DNA of 64,000 nt from Hypericum androsaemum (taxonomy: Eukaryota; Streptophyta; Magnoliopsida; Malpighiales; Hypericaceae). Shown here piece by piece: positions 44,794 to 58,734 of the stretch. The stretch is taken from NCBI GenBank assembly GCA_963995505.1, contig OZ023197.1:9537827-9601826 (forward strand). Reading direction: 5' to 3'. Under the pieces are notes generated by a model that was not told the DNA's origin, did not search any database, and worked only from the letters and a program-made list of their open reading frames with translations. Both the position numbers and the translations under genes were made by a program. Each line of letters starts with the position of its first letter. Positions within the stretch are counted from its first letter, which is position 1.

Positions 44794-45630
44794 CACTTTC
44801 GGTTTGTATTATGCAAAATCGTAAGAGCATGTATACAACTCTCCTTTCTTCTAACATGTTGTAGCCATCTTCCACTTGAAATGCAGTGTCTATCCTCTGA
44901 CCTTCTCAACTCTGTCTCCTTAATAGATGAGTGATTAATGTATCGATGGGGATCATGTAAAGATTCTCTCATGCTCTTACGATTAAGGATTCTTCTCTCT
45001 CTCTCTCTCTCTCTCTAAATAAAGTGTATTTTTGTCTCTCCAGTTACTCTGGTTTCTCGAAATATATTGAGAGGTTTTTATATTTTGCAAATATCCATAA
45101 CTCTTATAAACTCACAAATCTAAAATAGCAGAGGAAAAACGAAAATTTCAATTCTAACACAAGAAAATGGTCGGTCTCTCTTACACAAGAAAAGGGTCGG
45201 GTTAAACGTCATCGCATGACTGTTAAAAAGAATTTAGTCTAACAGTACAAGGCTAACGATAAATCGAAAGTTCATGGTTCAGTTCCTGGTAGATGTATTC
45301 ATGGTGTAAAAATTGGTGAACTTGACAAAAGTTGGTGACTTATTTTACAATATTTGAAGCTCCATTTTACCCATGACCAAGTTATTAGATTTTAGATATT
45401 TTTACTAGTTCTTTGAAGACGTAACTTGTTCTTACCTCACTCGCACCGAACTTTCTGAAACTAGCCAGTAAAACCTCATACAATGTATTTCGATCCATAA
45501 TAGTGCTTGTTTCTTTCACATTGAGTTCTCTTATCTAGTCCTTAACCTATTGCAACATTACTTCTAAAAAAACATATTGCAACATGAGGACCCTGTGAGA
45601 TTAATAACTTCGAAGCTGCTTTGAAGGAAA
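44794..45630. other. EPL1 3' region and spacer
   Basis: A (TC)n tract lies at about 44991-45016. No further gene is recognised. Confidence 0.5.
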
Positions 45631-45639
45631 ATTGAAATG

Positions 45640-46500
45640 TAGTGTTGGATATGTAGAATAGTATGGATTATATCGAGCGACAAGTGACCAAATTAAGTGA
45701 ATCGAAACGAATGCGCATGATGACGAATCTTTTGATGAGTTTGATGAGGATGTGCGTGGTCTTATAAGGTAGAAGAGGTCGTGGTAAAGGTGGGGATCAT
45801 AGTTAAGGAGTTGGCAAGTAGAGAAAGATGAGAGTTGATCGTGTATGATTTTTTTTGAAAGGTAAATTTTTATACCATCCCAAAGTTTGAACCCTGAACC
45901 TCGTAGATATATACAACACTTTGTGCTGTTGGTCGTGTATGATCAATGCCACCGGTATAGGAAAGAAGGACATGGAGATCGCGTTGAACGTTTTTATAAA
46001 ATTCATAGTGAGAAGTTTTATGGTGGCATGGAAACATAACATTTGTTGGATTTGTTAGACTTAGTTGAGTAGAATTTTGCTTGTGTTGATATATCTAATT
46101 AGCAGAAAGTTAATTATGTGATTTTCAATTTAGAACCTAGAGGTGCAATGTGATGAAACGAGCAAGATATGAGGAGATGTCACAATTCGCCTCTTACTCG
46201 TAACTTCTTTAGAGACAATATTTATTTTGTCATCATGGTTTGCGTTTAGTTTGTTAATTACACCATTGAGTTTTAAAGATGGGATACCATTTGTAGAGTG
46301 GATGAGAATAAAAATAATCAGATTGCTCAATATGTTCAAGGCTTGCGAGGTAAGATAAAAGATAAGACGAAAATTGACCATTTCCTTGAATTTGATGAGC
46401 CCTACAATAAGGCCTGAGATGAAGTTGAAAGAATAGCAGAAATGAGTTTTTCAAGAGTGCAGGCATACAGAGCTTTGCTGAAGGAACCTTGTTGTAGGGG
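45640..46500 (+). pseudogene. Heavily decayed gypsy gag remnant
   Basis: Scattered translated phrases look like plant gypsy gag: a D/E-rich start at about 45650-45760, a knuckle-like CHRYRKEGHGD near 45940-45980, and a QYVQGLRGKIKD block near 46330-46360. Stops and frameshifts are frequent. No LTRs were identified. Confidence 0.35.
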
Positions 46501-47440
46501 TTAGCACTAGATGAATATGCATGTTCCTACTACGCGTAATCCAAATTATCCGAATTGTCTAAAGGACTATCTTTTTGATATCCGTATTCGTATTTTAACT
46601 ATGTCCTATTCCAAAATCGGTAGTCAATTTTTTTACATACGATCGTTGCAACTGCCAATAAAGACATTACTAAAAGCCGTCAAATCGTTCTCCCATTCAC
46701 CTTAATTATCTCTAGTATCTTTATAAATTTTAAAAGTAATTATGCAGTTCTAACATGCCTTTTAAAATATTGTAACGAACTATTTAGTGGTCACACACTT
46801 TTAAAATCAGCAAAAAAAAAAAGTGAAATGAAGATAATTGCCATGGAATTATTTGTTTTTGTTGTTGGATGCTATGTTCCGAATTATTCATGCATAAATC
46901 AATATTTTTGTGGATAATTATTCGATTTTTTAAAAGAATTTATGAATTACCACCCATTTTTCTTTCTCCACATCCCAACTAAACTCATCCGGGGGCAGAT
47001 TTGTTGGGAACTGGGCTAGTCCCCATCTATGGGGATTAACTCAAACCAATATCACTTCACATGCAAACCAATATCACTACATATGTAAACCGGCCTCTTG
47101 TAAACCAATATCATTTCACATGCAAACCAATATCACCTGGTAGGTTATTGACCATCAGATTTAAAGATAATCAAATTTGATGGCCCAAAATGTAGTCCCT
47201 ACGTGTGAACAAATTTTCTTTAGTGGGCTCAATCCGGTATCAAAGAGTCATCCACCCTCGCCGTTGCCTTTGTTATCTTATCATCATTTCTAAAAAAAAC
47301 AAAATCTCTCCCTAGCTACCCTACGATTAACCCCACCAAAAGAAAAATACAAAATAAACCCAAAAAAATAAAATAAAAAAAGGAAACCCAATAATAAAAT
47401 AAATAAAACTATTAAGTAAACATCCGATTTTGTGTTCCGC
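46501..47440. other. Spacer with a short tandem repeat
   Basis: The words CAAACCAATATCAC recur about four times between 47043 and 47131, spaced 20-35 bp, within a likely MITE (GGGAACTGGGCTAGTCCCC near 47008). No gene is seen. Confidence 0.5.
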
Positions 47441-48073
47441 CTTGCACGAAATTAATCCCCAAATTGAACTCCGCGTAACGAACTTCCTCAAACCCTTGGG
47501 AAAAAAAAAATCTGAAATCGAAATTCTCGATTTCCCCTTTCCGTCTCTACCCCGTTCCCAATCCAATCCAATCCCTCTTCGTCCCCTTTCTCGTCGCGAC
47601 CCGGCGTCGTTTCGGGGTTTTCCCCTCTATTTATTGATCGTTCCGACGTCCCGTGACCCGATTGCGTTTCCGATCCCTAATTCGGGTCAAGTTCGTTCCT
47701 TTTGAGGTTGGTATTATGGGGGTTTTCCCCCTAATGTTTCTCCCCTATTTGGTGATTAGGTCAAAGTTGGGGATTTTCGTGTTTCGGGGATTTGATTTTA
47801 GGTTAGGGATTTGATTTTAGGTTGGGGATTTGATCGGTAGTCGGCCCTTGTTCCTCCCGTTTCAGCTTCCCAAGTGCTTCTTTACTGGAAAAATGGGTGC
47901 TTTGGGAAGTTGATCGTTTCGGTTAGTGAGCTTACATTGTGTCGGGATTCGTGTTGTGTGTTGCAGTTGGAAGATTGGGAGCTGGTGGTTCTTGTGTGTC
48001 ATTGTTGGCTGAGCGAAGGATATGTGCGTGAGGTTACAGTTGGTTAGAGTTGCTGGAAAGACGAGTTGAACGA
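47440..48073 (+). promoter_or_regulatory. HAC promoter/5' UTR with probable leader intron
   Basis: A CT-rich leader (47520-47700) is followed by a GT-start after TTTTGAG (about 47706) and a TTGTGTGTTGCAG acceptor near 47966, consistent with a 5' UTR intron. A GGGATTTGATTTTAGGTT unit is tandemly repeated at about 47788-47835. The first coding ATG is at 48074. Confidence 0.5.
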
Positions 48074-51000
48074 ATGAATGTTCAAGCGCATTTGTCCGGG
48101 CAGGTCCCTAACCAGCTTCCTCCGCAGAATACACCAGCTTCACAGATGCAGAACGTGGCTGCTGCTGGTGGCGGTGGTGGCATGACGGGTGTTGGTGGGG
48201 GTGCCAGTGGCGGTGCTGGTAATATGACTGCCGTGGACCCAGATATTCTTAGAGCTCGTTTTTATATGCGGGAGAGAATGTAAGGATCTGTTTCAAGCTT
48301 CGTATTTTCTGTGTTTTGCTCATTTATGAACGCATTATCTGTGCCCCATTTACGTTCTTGTGTTGATGATTGTCTTTCTCTCAATGATTCGGTAGTTAAA
48401 CTGTTTGCTTTAAGCAAGTATTTTTATGTCTTGATGGGGAATAGAATTATGATTGGGAAGCTTGCATCTATTTCCAAAGCTGATCCAGTTGCTGATGAGA
48501 ATTAGCTGAGAGCTTTCTTGGAGGTTTAAATTTGTGTCGTTTAGAAAATATCTTTTCCAGCATTGGCGAAGCTGGCGTCCAAAGTTCTTTATAGCTTATT
48601 CCTTCTGGGACCTTGTTCTCTGTATCTGTGTGCTACTTATAGCCTATTGGAGTACATTTCTTTTATTTCAATATTGTGCTATGATGGATGCTGATTCATG
48701 GTAACATGTCACAACATTGTAGGTTCTAGCAGTTTTGCCTATAGCAAAATGGATACTTTTACCCATAATGTGTTTTTCATTTTAATCGAGTTTTGCTGCA
48801 CTGAATAAATGCGCGCATTTGTCACTGATCCTTGTTTCCGTTCCTTTCTAGTTTTTCTGTCATAATGCAGCGTCAGGCCAATCCTGACGAGATGCAGAAA
48901 CAAAAATATAAAGATTTTGCCAAACGCATAGAGGAGGGTTTGTTCAGATATGCCCCAAACAAGGTTTGAACCCTTCTTTCGTTCTTGACCAAATTCGTGT
49001 GTGTTTGAATGGCCACTTCATTTCTGAGTTGATGATCAGATGAAAGGAAGGCTGCAAAAATATGGATGTATTTAAGCTGCTTCATCTTAGCCTTTATCAT
49101 GTTTCATACTGTCTTCGATACCTTGTTTGTTTCATCATGGATTCTCTGTTCACCTATGTTGGTTCTCCCTCTGAAGGAGGAGTATATGAATATGCATACC
49201 TTGGAGACTCGTATGAGCAATCTTATCAAGCGTCCAACTGTGAACCAACACAACCAGCGCCTCGTACAGCTTGCTAATTCATCATCCCCAGTTGGCACTA
49301 TGATACCAACCCCTGGGACGATGATACCGACACCAGGTATGTCGCGTGGTGGGAGTTCCAACCTGATAGCTTCTTCTGTTGATGCAATGATGATTTCTTC
49401 AAGTGGAGGTGATAGCATTTCTTCTACAACTGTCAACACTGGGAGCATCTTACCAAATAATAATATGAATGGTACTTCCTTTCGTAGGCTCACTAATAAA
49501 TCTGTAAAAGTGTTAATTGCTTCTTTGCAAGGACTTGATCCGGATTTATTTCAGGAACTATGTCTAATGGATATCAGCAATCGCCAGCCAATTTTTCTGT
49601 CAGTTCGGGTGGAAATTTATCCTCCATGGGCGTACAACGAATGACTAGTCAGATGATTCCAACTCCTGGTTTTAACAACAATAACATTAATCAGTCTTAC
49701 GTGAATATGGAATCAAGCAATAATGCTTCTGCCTATTCAAGTGTTGATTCTGCAATGGTGTCACAGCCGCAACAGCCAAAGCAGTACGTTGGCAGTCAAA
49801 ACAGCCGTATATTGCAGAACATTGGCAGCCAATTGGGTAGCAACATGAGGTCTGGTTTGCCGCAGAAGCCTTATGGATTCTCAAATGGCACACTGAATGG
49901 GGGGATGGGGATGATGCCTAACAATTTACAACTTGTAACCGAAGGTAGTGCATCTGATGGCTATATGAATGGGACATCTTATTCCAATTCACCTAAACCG
50001 CTGCAGCAGCATTTTGATCCACATCAACGACAATTGGTGCAGGGTAATCTGTTCTCTCTTTCTTACCTTTTACTATGCTTCAGGTGTTCTGATTTTTTCT
50101 TCTGCGTGCTCCACATTGAACCTCTCAATTGATTTTGGTAAGTTAATGTGTTCATATTAGGTGACACATATGGAGTGGCTAATACTGATTCGTTTGGATC
50201 CGGAAGCTATTATGGTGCTGCAGCATCTGTTGGTTCAATGATGAATGCTCAGAATTTGAATTCTGGAAGCTTGCAACCTACAGCAAAAGCTAGCCATCAG
50301 GTTACCAATCAGCCATATACTCAGATCCAAGGTCACACAGTAGATCAGTCTGAGAAAAATAGTTTTCAACCTCCACTCTCATCAAGAGAGAACCTCCTAC
50401 AACCTCATAAACAACAACCATTCCAGCAACACTCTAATCAGTTTCAGCAACAACAAGTTGTTCAACAGGGCCTGCAAAATCAGTCAAATCAACATATGTT
50501 AAAAAGTGATCCTTTCACTCAGTCACAGCTGGGATCCAATCATATCTCTCAAGTCAAGCCTGAGCCTGGTTTTCAGCACCATAATGAGGTTCTGTTATCC
50601 CAAAAGTCGGATAATTTCCAGACAAATGAGCTGCAAAACCAGTTACAACACAATGTAATTGAAGGCCGCTCCAGAAGTGGACAGAATCTCTCTCTTCCAC
50701 CAGGACAGCAGAACATTTCCTCCCCACTGGCTCCAAGTTCTCATTCACAACAGGTGCAACAGATGTTGCACCAACGTCAAATGGTTCAGGAATCCCAGAA
50801 TGGTTTTAGTTGCCTTCCTGCTGGACCAAAATCTCATGTGGAAAGCCAATGGCATCCTCAAATCCAAGACGGTGCATACATGGCTGGCAGCATTAAGGAT
50901 CAGCGTGTGCAAGAGGATTTCCGTCAACGGATAGTTGGGGGAGAGGAAGCTCAACCTAATAGTTTTGCTGCAGATGGATCCATTGTTGGTCAAACTGTTC

Positions 51001-54000
51001 CTCCAAGAAGTGCAGCAGAGCCTCAGAATTCCAGCAGTTCCGTGTTTACATCCCGGAATACTGTCCGAGAGTTGCAGTTCAAAAAGCAACAGAAGTGGCT
51101 TTTATTTTTGTTTCATGCTCGCAATTGTGGATATCCCGAGGGAAGGTGTCTACTTGGTAATTTATGCCTTATAGCACAAGAATTGTTGGTACATATGAGT
51201 AGATGTGACTTAGGCGGCAATGTAGGTTCATGCTCATATCCTCGCTGCTCGCAGACCAAGACTTTGATCGATCATTATAAAACATGTCGGGATCCAGTAT
51301 GCCCTGTTTGTATTCCTGTGAGAAAATATTATGAGAAAAATGCCACGGTACGTGCACAGCCAACTTCATATCCTGGCATTCCTGGAAAATCCAATGACAT
51401 GACAGATGCCTCTTCTAAGATGATCTCAAATGCAGCATCTGGTGAACCGCTGGATCAGCAACAACCTTCATTAAAACGTGTGAAGATTGAGCAGTCTCCA
51501 CAATCGCTGAAGCAGGAGAGTGAAAGTGCTTCTATTTCAGCTCTGAAAATTGATGAGAGCCATGCATCCAAGGACGTGCAGTATCAACTTGTTGAAGCTT
51601 CTATGCCAATTAAGTCTGAGTGCTCAGAAGTTAAGTTGGGAATTCCTGTAAATTCTAGACAAGGAAGCTCTGGTAAAAGTGGGGTCAAGAAGGATGACGT
51701 GGAAGCTACAAACAGCCAAACGACTGAGAGACAATTTGTGAATGATGAGTTTTCAGGTTTAGCCAAAGAAGATAGTGTTAAAGTTGAAAAGGAGAGTGAC
51801 AGTGTGAAGCAAGATAATTCTGCACAGCCTGCTGAAAATGCAGTTGGAACAAAGTCTGGGAAGCCAAAAATAAAAGGAGTATCAATGACTGAGCTGTTCA
51901 CCCCTGAGCAAGTTAGAGAGCATATTACAGGCCTCAGACAGTGGGTTGGCCAGGTCTGGATTCCTCTTCTCTTTCGAGTTCTTTAGCTTCGTTTTTCACT
52001 AATATTAAAGAAAAGAAGATTGCTTCGTGGCTATATAAATGTGAGCATATGCTTTTGTTGATGTCTGAGTTCTCTTTTAGTTGAGTTGATTACTTGAATG
52101 AATAGCTGCATTATGGAATGCTATTTAACACGAGATACTAAATCATGTTTGCTCTCTTTCCCTTTGTATAGAGCAAGGCTAAAGCAGAGAAGAACCAAGC
52201 AATGGAACACTCCATGAGTGAGAACTCATGTCAATTGTGCGCTGTAGAAAAGCTTACCTTTGAACCACCACCTATATATTGCTCACACTGTGGTGGTAGG
52301 ATTAAGCGGAATGCAATGTACTACACTGTGGGATCTGGTGATACGCGGCACTCTTTGTGTATTCCTTGCTACAATGATGCTCGTGGAGATTCAATAGTCG
52401 TTGATGGGACTTCCATTTTGAAAGCTAGGCTTGAAAAAAAGAAGAACGATGAGGAAACTGAAGAATGGGTCTGTATCTTCTCTGTTTATCATTTGGTATT
52501 TCATGCATACTGCTATGATTAATTGCTCTTAGTAATTCTTTGTTGGTCATCCAGTGGGTTCAATGTGACAAGTGTGAGGCTTGGCAACATCAAATTTGTG
52601 CATTGTTCAATGGCCGAAGAAATGATGGTGGGCAAGCTGATTACACTTGCCCTAACTGTTATATCGAAGAAGTTGAAAGAGGAGAGAGAAAGCCGTTACC
52701 TCAGAGTGCTGTTCTTGGGGCTAAAGATTTACCAAAGACTGTACTTAGTGACCACATAGAGCAGCGGCTGTTTAAAAAATTGAAGCAGGAAAGACAGGAT
52801 AGAGCCAGACTTCAAGGAAAAAGCTACGACGAGGTGCCTAAGTTTTTTTTATATGATAATCTATTGTTTCTTAAAAATCACTTAACATTATGCATGGCAT
52901 ATACGTACCGGAAGGTATCTGGATGGCACGTGAGGTAGCTGGTCTTTTTCAAAAGATTAGCATGAAAATATATGCAATGTTTATCTGCTAAAAGCGGGTC
53001 ACTTGTAAGAGCATCAGATGGAAAGTGTTATGCTCATTCTAATTGGCAGTTTTTGCATGCATTGCTCCCATGGCTAACTGATCCTAGAATTTGGTCCCTA
53101 GCTTGATGATGCGGTGCACTTACGGCATTCAGAGAATTTCTACCATGTAAGCTCATGACACATTGGTTAATTGAATGAATTGGAGTCTCTGTATTTTCAG
53201 GTTCCTGGAGCAGAGTCACTAGTGGTTCGTGTTGTTTCATCAGTTGACAAAAAGTTGGAAGTGAAGCCAAGGTTTCTTGAAATTTTCCGGGAAGAGAATT
53301 ACCCAACTGAATTCCCTTACAAGTCAAAGGTATGCTTGATGTGCCCAAGATTATGTGGATGTAATTCCATGTTTTATTTGAATTGAGCTTGGAGTGTTCG
53401 TGATTTCACATAAATGTCGAATGGTGCAATTTATTATTTATTCTATATTATTGGATTAGTAAAAAGAAACTCATTAAAAATCTGGACTATGCCAAAATTA
53501 CAGTCTGTTCCATCTCACACCTATAAATAGTAACTCCTTCCAAAATTATCCATCTTTTTAATGGCCATCCAAGAACAGCATGCAATTCTTGTATCCTTTG
53601 CAATCCCCTGTCTCGTTTAAGACCAAATTTGGTCACTAGTCTCCTTCACAGCTAATCTTCCTCAATAATGTACCTTCTTTACCAATTATTTCACCAAGCT
53701 TCAGAGAGGGAGCCTGTGATTCTAAGCCAAATGGTTCTTGAAATAATACAGCACCTCGGTATACTAACTGGTTCTTGAATAATAAATACACTTTGGTGAT
53801 TTTCCCATATTGGAGAAGGACTCGGTATGTCTACCGAGTGGCAGAATGTTATGTGTGTCTTGACTCATTGAAACAATTGTATAACTATGCCCGATTTTTT
53901 TGTCCAGGTACTTTTACTGTTTCAGAAAATTGAAGGAGTGGAAGTTTGTTTATTTGGCATGTACGTCCAAGAATTTGGATCGGAAAGCGAATTCCCAAAT

Positions 54001-56856
54001 CAGAGACGTGTGTATTTATCATATCTAGATTCTGTGAAGTACTTTAGACCTGATATTAAAGCAGCGACGGGGGAAGCATTGCGTACAGTTGTCTACCATG
54101 AGATATTGGTTAGTCTCAATTTATCATGTCCTTTCTGTTTGGCAGAAATGTGTAGCTGCCCACTGAAGAAGTGGTTTTTTTAACTTCTAAGATTTGATGT
54201 CTGCAGATTGGGTACCTTGAATACTGCAAGAAGAGAGGCTTTACAAGTTGCTATATATGGGCTTGCCCACCGCTAAAGGGTGAAGACTATATATTGTACT
54301 GTCACCCCGAAATCCAGAAGACGCCAAAGTCTGATAAACTCCGGGAGTGGTAAGTCTAGTCACAGCACAGAAAAATGATATCTTCTTCCAACTTTATTTT
54401 GTAGTTGAAAGACTTGACTAACTACTTTCTTACTTTTTCGATATCATGTTGTTTCAGGTACTTAACAATGCTCAAGAAAGCTTCAAGGGAGACTGTTGTG
54501 GTAGAGCTCACTAATTTATATGATCATTTCTTTGCATGTATGGGTGAGTGCAAGGCAAAGGTTACAGCAGCCAGGCTGCCTTATTTTGATGGTGACTATT
54601 GGCCTGGTGCTGCTGAGGATTTAATATATCAGCTTAACCAAGAAGAAGATGGAAGAAAACAAAATAAGAAGGGAACTATTAAGAAGACCATAACAAAGAG
54701 GGCTTTGAAAGCCTCTGGCCAGTCAGATCTCTCAGGGAATGCTTCAAAGGATCTGCTGCTAATGCACAAAGTAACTTTTTTGCCACTAACACTTGGTTCT
54801 TTTCTCCCTTGTCCTCTGTTTTGAAGATTCTGCATATTTGCTTCTCTCTGATGCATGGAGCTCTTTTTCGTCGGGTTGTCCAACTTCGAGATACTTGTAA
54901 CTTGTTTATTCTTATATGGCTGTTTTTATTTTTCAGCTTGGGGAGACAATCAGCCCAATGAAGGAAGACTTCATCATGGTTCATCTACAGCATTGTTGTA
55001 CACATTGTTGCATCCTGATGGTATCAGGGAACCGTTGGGTTTGTAGTCAATGCAAAAATTTTCAGATCTGCGACAAGTAAGCATTGGCTTGTTATCTATC
55101 GTGCTTCGTCATTGCACGATGGCACTACATAGATGCTTGCTCTAGCATTCTAGTGCGCCATGCTTTTCAGTAATCTACATGATACAGCTTACAGAAAGCA
55201 AAATAATTATTAGTCTGTAGTATTTTTATATGGGAAACTATTTGCCAATTAGTTCTTAAGCTCAACATTTAACCACCAGGCTTATGGTGCTGGTGATTCG
55301 TATTTTGAACTTGGTTTTGCAACTATGGTGATCTCGCTCTGCTGCCTTGAAAGTTTCTTCTAAACTTGTTGTTTATGCTTAATTCTCGGTATTGTGCTTT
55401 TTATTGCTCTTTCATGTTCACATGAAGCTTATTTTATGGGCTAAAAGCATCTTCCTTCTTCTGAAGGTGCTACGACGCTGAACAGAAACGTGAAGACCGA
55501 GAGCGACACCCAATTAACCACAGGGACAAGCATGTGCTCTATCCAGTAAGTGATATGACCCAATTGAAGCATGAATTGGTTGTATAGGGTTCCTAAGACA
55601 CCTAGTTATTTCTTCCACCTGACTGAGAAACAACATTTCTGAATTATGCAGGTCGAAATAACGGATATTCCTGCTGACACAAAGGATAAAGATGAAATTC
55701 TCGAGAGCGAGTTTTTTGACACAAGACAAGCATTTCTGAGTCTCTGTCAAGGAAATCATTATCAATATGACACCTTGAGGAGGGCCAAACATTCGTCAAT
55801 GATGGTTCTTTACCATCTCCACAATCCAACTGCCCCTGCCTTCGTCATCACTTGCAATGTGTGCCATCTTGATATTGAAGCAGGTCAAGGTTGGCGCTGC
55901 GACGTTTGTGCCGAGTATGATGTGTGCAATTCCTGTTATCAAAAGGATGGTTGTGTTGATCATCCTCATAAGTTGACAAATCATCCATCTATAGCTGAAC
56001 GTGATGCACAGAATAAAGAAGCCAGGCAACAAAGAGTTTTGCAGGTATCTTATGGAACATCTAGATGCTTCAAATACTGTCTTTGCTTTGAAGGTATAAA
56101 TATTAGCATTTAGTTCGAGTGTTGAAGATTCGGGATGCTATTTTCTTAATCCTTCCATAAATTTTAACTTCCACGGTAACTTAAATAGGTTTTGTACTAA
56201 ATCTTGATGATATATTCAAAATAAGCTGTCGTAAATTTTGCCGAATTCAATTTGCTCGGCAAGTCTTGTCAGTTGAACAGGGAAATGCAGGTAGAACTGG
56301 AGAGAAATCCAGATAAACGTGGACTGTTGAAAAACTTTTCCTAGAGGCTAACATGTTGCTGCATTGATAAAACAAACTTTTACAAGAGGCTAACATTTTG
56401 CTTCATTTGTCATTGCAGCTGAGGAAAATGCTTGATCTTCTGGTGCATGCATCACAGTGTCGCTCTGCACAATGTCAATATCCAAATTGTCGGAAGGTGA
56501 AGGGGCTTTTCCGACATGGGCTTCAGTGCAGAATTCGTGCATCTGGAGGCTGTCTTCTTTGCAAGAAAATGTGGTACCTCCTACAACTGCATGCTAGGGC
56601 GTGCAAGGAATCAGAATGCCATGTACCACGCTGCAAGTATGCACTCCTACTTTGCAACTAATCTTGGATCCCAATTTTGGTTTCTGGATATTTCATTTTA
56701 AGCTGATTTGCCATTTCTTTTGATTTTGTTTGTTTTTTCAGAGATCTGAAAGAACACTGCAGAAGGCTGCAGCAGCAGGCCGACTCTAGGCGTAGGGCTG
56801 CTGTGACGGAGATGATGCGGCAGAGAGCTGCAGAGGTCGCTGGCAACTCAGGGTAG
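48074..56856 (+). CDS. HAC1: p300/CBP-type histone acetyltransferase, HAC1/HAC12 class
   Basis: Exons: 48074-48279, 48852-48963, 49177-49471, 49555-50043, 50161-51953, 52172-52468, 52555-52833, 53201-53329, 53908-54108, 54207-54349, 54458-54770, 54937-55076, 55467-55545, 55652-56044, 56419-56636, 56742-56856. They sum to 5202 bp, 1733 residues, the usual size for plant HACs. The conserved N-terminus ([28 protein letters not shown]) fixes the start. Then come a Gln-rich region, TAZ1 zinc finger (about 677-757), Cys-rich/PHD (about 980-1105; [15 protein letters not shown]), KAT11 catalytic domain (about 1160-1420; [11 protein letters not shown]), ZZ fingers (about 1430-1490 and 1540-1590) and TAZ2 (about 1624-1710). 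HAC proteins are nuclear co-activators acetylating H3/H4, linked in Arabidopsis to flowering and hormone responses. HAC1 versus HAC12 cannot be separated here. Confidence 0.96.
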
Positions 56857-57470
56857 TCAGCTTGTACATAATGAACCAAACGCTTCCCGATTGAGGACGA
56901 CGTAGACAGTAGCTTTGTGCTGCTAGAAGTTTGGCAGCGAGAGAAAAGCCACCGGCCTAAACCCGCCAGAGGTAAGTGAAACAGCACAATAGTGCAGCAT
57001 TTTCATTTCCGGGTCACCGATCGGTCTATTCTTTCATTCATGTCCCCCCGGAATCCCGACGGAGGAAGCGGGAGTCCATTGGTTGAAGCTGCCCCTCTCC
57101 ACACCAGCAGTGTCTAACTATATCCCTCAGAAGAGTGTATAGGAGTACTGATGTGTCTAGTTGGTGATTCTTTGATTTCATCCTCAAGTTTGTATTCGGT
57201 TTCAGTTCCCCACCGTTTTGGTGGCCTTTGTACCATATCTGTTCCAATCCCGTCTTTAGATTATAGAATGTTACGCTTCTTCTTTTTTGAGGAAGTTGTG
57301 GGCTTTTATTTAGAGGAATATTGGACCCTTAATTTTGTACAATGTGGTGCTTTATAGATGAAGCAATAATAGTTCAGTATCGTTATCTTTTTTTCTTTTC
57401 GTTCGAAACTACCTGGTATCTAGATATCAATGTTCGGTTTCAAAGTTCAAAAATCAAAACATGTTTTTTT
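56857..57470 (+). other. HAC 3' UTR and downstream spacer
   Basis: Likely transcript end near 57360 (GAAGCAATAATAG). No other gene. Confidence 0.5.
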
Positions 57471-57690
57471 TAAGGGTGACTCGAGGCCTGTATTATAGAA
57501 AATGGATTACAATACAGAAAAAGAAAAACATAAACAAAGAAATGAGACACTGAAAAAGTACACAAAATCACTCCGAGAGGAAACAGAGAGGCATGGGTGG
57601 AGACGAAGGGCGGACGATAGACTATGAGAGTCGAATGTCCAAGGCAAAAATTGCCGAGACAAACCATGACTAATAATTAATTCAAAAATC
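57471..57690 (-). mobile_element. Possible non-LTR retroelement 3' fragment
   Basis: On the minus strand a gene-tail-like sequence ends TACAGGCCTCGAGTCACCC followed by an A-run (the T-run at about 57463-57471 on plus). It contains TGTATTGTAATCCATTTTCT. This is consistent with a short retroposed LINE/SINE tail; no coding domain. Confidence 0.3.
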
Positions 57691-58378
57691 GAAACATGTT
57701 CAAAGACTGGTTGAACCACTTGGAGTGTCAATGTTCGAAGTACACCCCAATCCAAAACTTTTAAATTTCATTTTTGTTTGTCTTCCCTAAATTATCCATA
57801 GGAAAGTAATTTCTGAAGTGTATTTTTTGAGGGAAATTGGAAGTGAACGTGGCATGTCTAAATCCATTGTTGCCTGAAAACTTCATATCACATTCTGTGG
57901 TCTGAATTCGACACCCTTTTGGTTTTCCCATTTTGGAAGCTTTCATTTTCATTTCTTAAACACCCACCACATGTACTTTTTAATATGGCATTTCCGAATT
58001 TTCACTATACGGATGAATTTGGAACAACTTTAAATTTTTAGTACCTCACATTACTTCCTTGACTTTAATTTCTACACCTTTTCTTTTTCTATTTTCTTGG
58101 GACAAATATCCCGAAAATCCTTCGGTACTTATCCACTCTTATAGTCCAAGTCAATCCATTTGGAGAATCCTTTTGGCCCTCCATATTTTCTCTTATCATT
58201 CTTATAAATTTTGGGTTTTTTTTGGAAGATTCAAATACCGCAGTAATAATACTCTATCTGCTCTTTAATTTCCTTAGAAAAATGCGTTATGCTCTTTGGT
58301 TGACAAATTAAAATACCAAATAATATTCCAGAAACAACTGTTATACTAAAAATAAATTCTTAAACAATTATAAAAAAG
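57691..58378. other. AT-rich spacer, no gene seen
   Basis: Nothing supported between the putative retroelement tail and the MITE at 58388. Confidence 0.5.
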
Positions 58379-58387
58379 GTTAGTATC

Positions 58388-58725
58388 GGGTTTTTTTCCA
58401 AAATAGGCAAAAAACTTAGATATATTTTCTAAATAGGCAAAAACTTAATTATTCCCAAAATAGGCAAAAATTTAATTAAAAAACAAAAATAGGGAGATCG
58501 ATAACGATGTCAAAATTTTGTTTGAAGTCAAAAGTCGATCGAGTTTGATCGTAAAAAAAATTAAAAAGAAAACGTTAGGAAGGCGACCCATTATTTTTTA
58601 ATATAAATGGTCGTCACCCTTTTTTTTAATTTTAAATTAAATTTTTACATATTTTGAGAATATATTAAGTTTTTGCCTATTTAGAAAATATATCTAAGTT
58701 TTTTGTCTATTTTGAAAAAAAATCT
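58388..58725. mobile_element. 338-bp MITE with perfect 9-bp target duplication
   Basis: Inverted repeats contain AAACTTAGATATATTTTCTA and AAATAGGCAAAAACTTAA on the left and their inverses on the right. The flanks are GTTAGTATC (58379-58387 and 58726-58734), identical over 9 bp, as expected for Mutator-type transposition. Confidence 0.92.
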
Positions 58726-58734
58726 GTTAGTATC

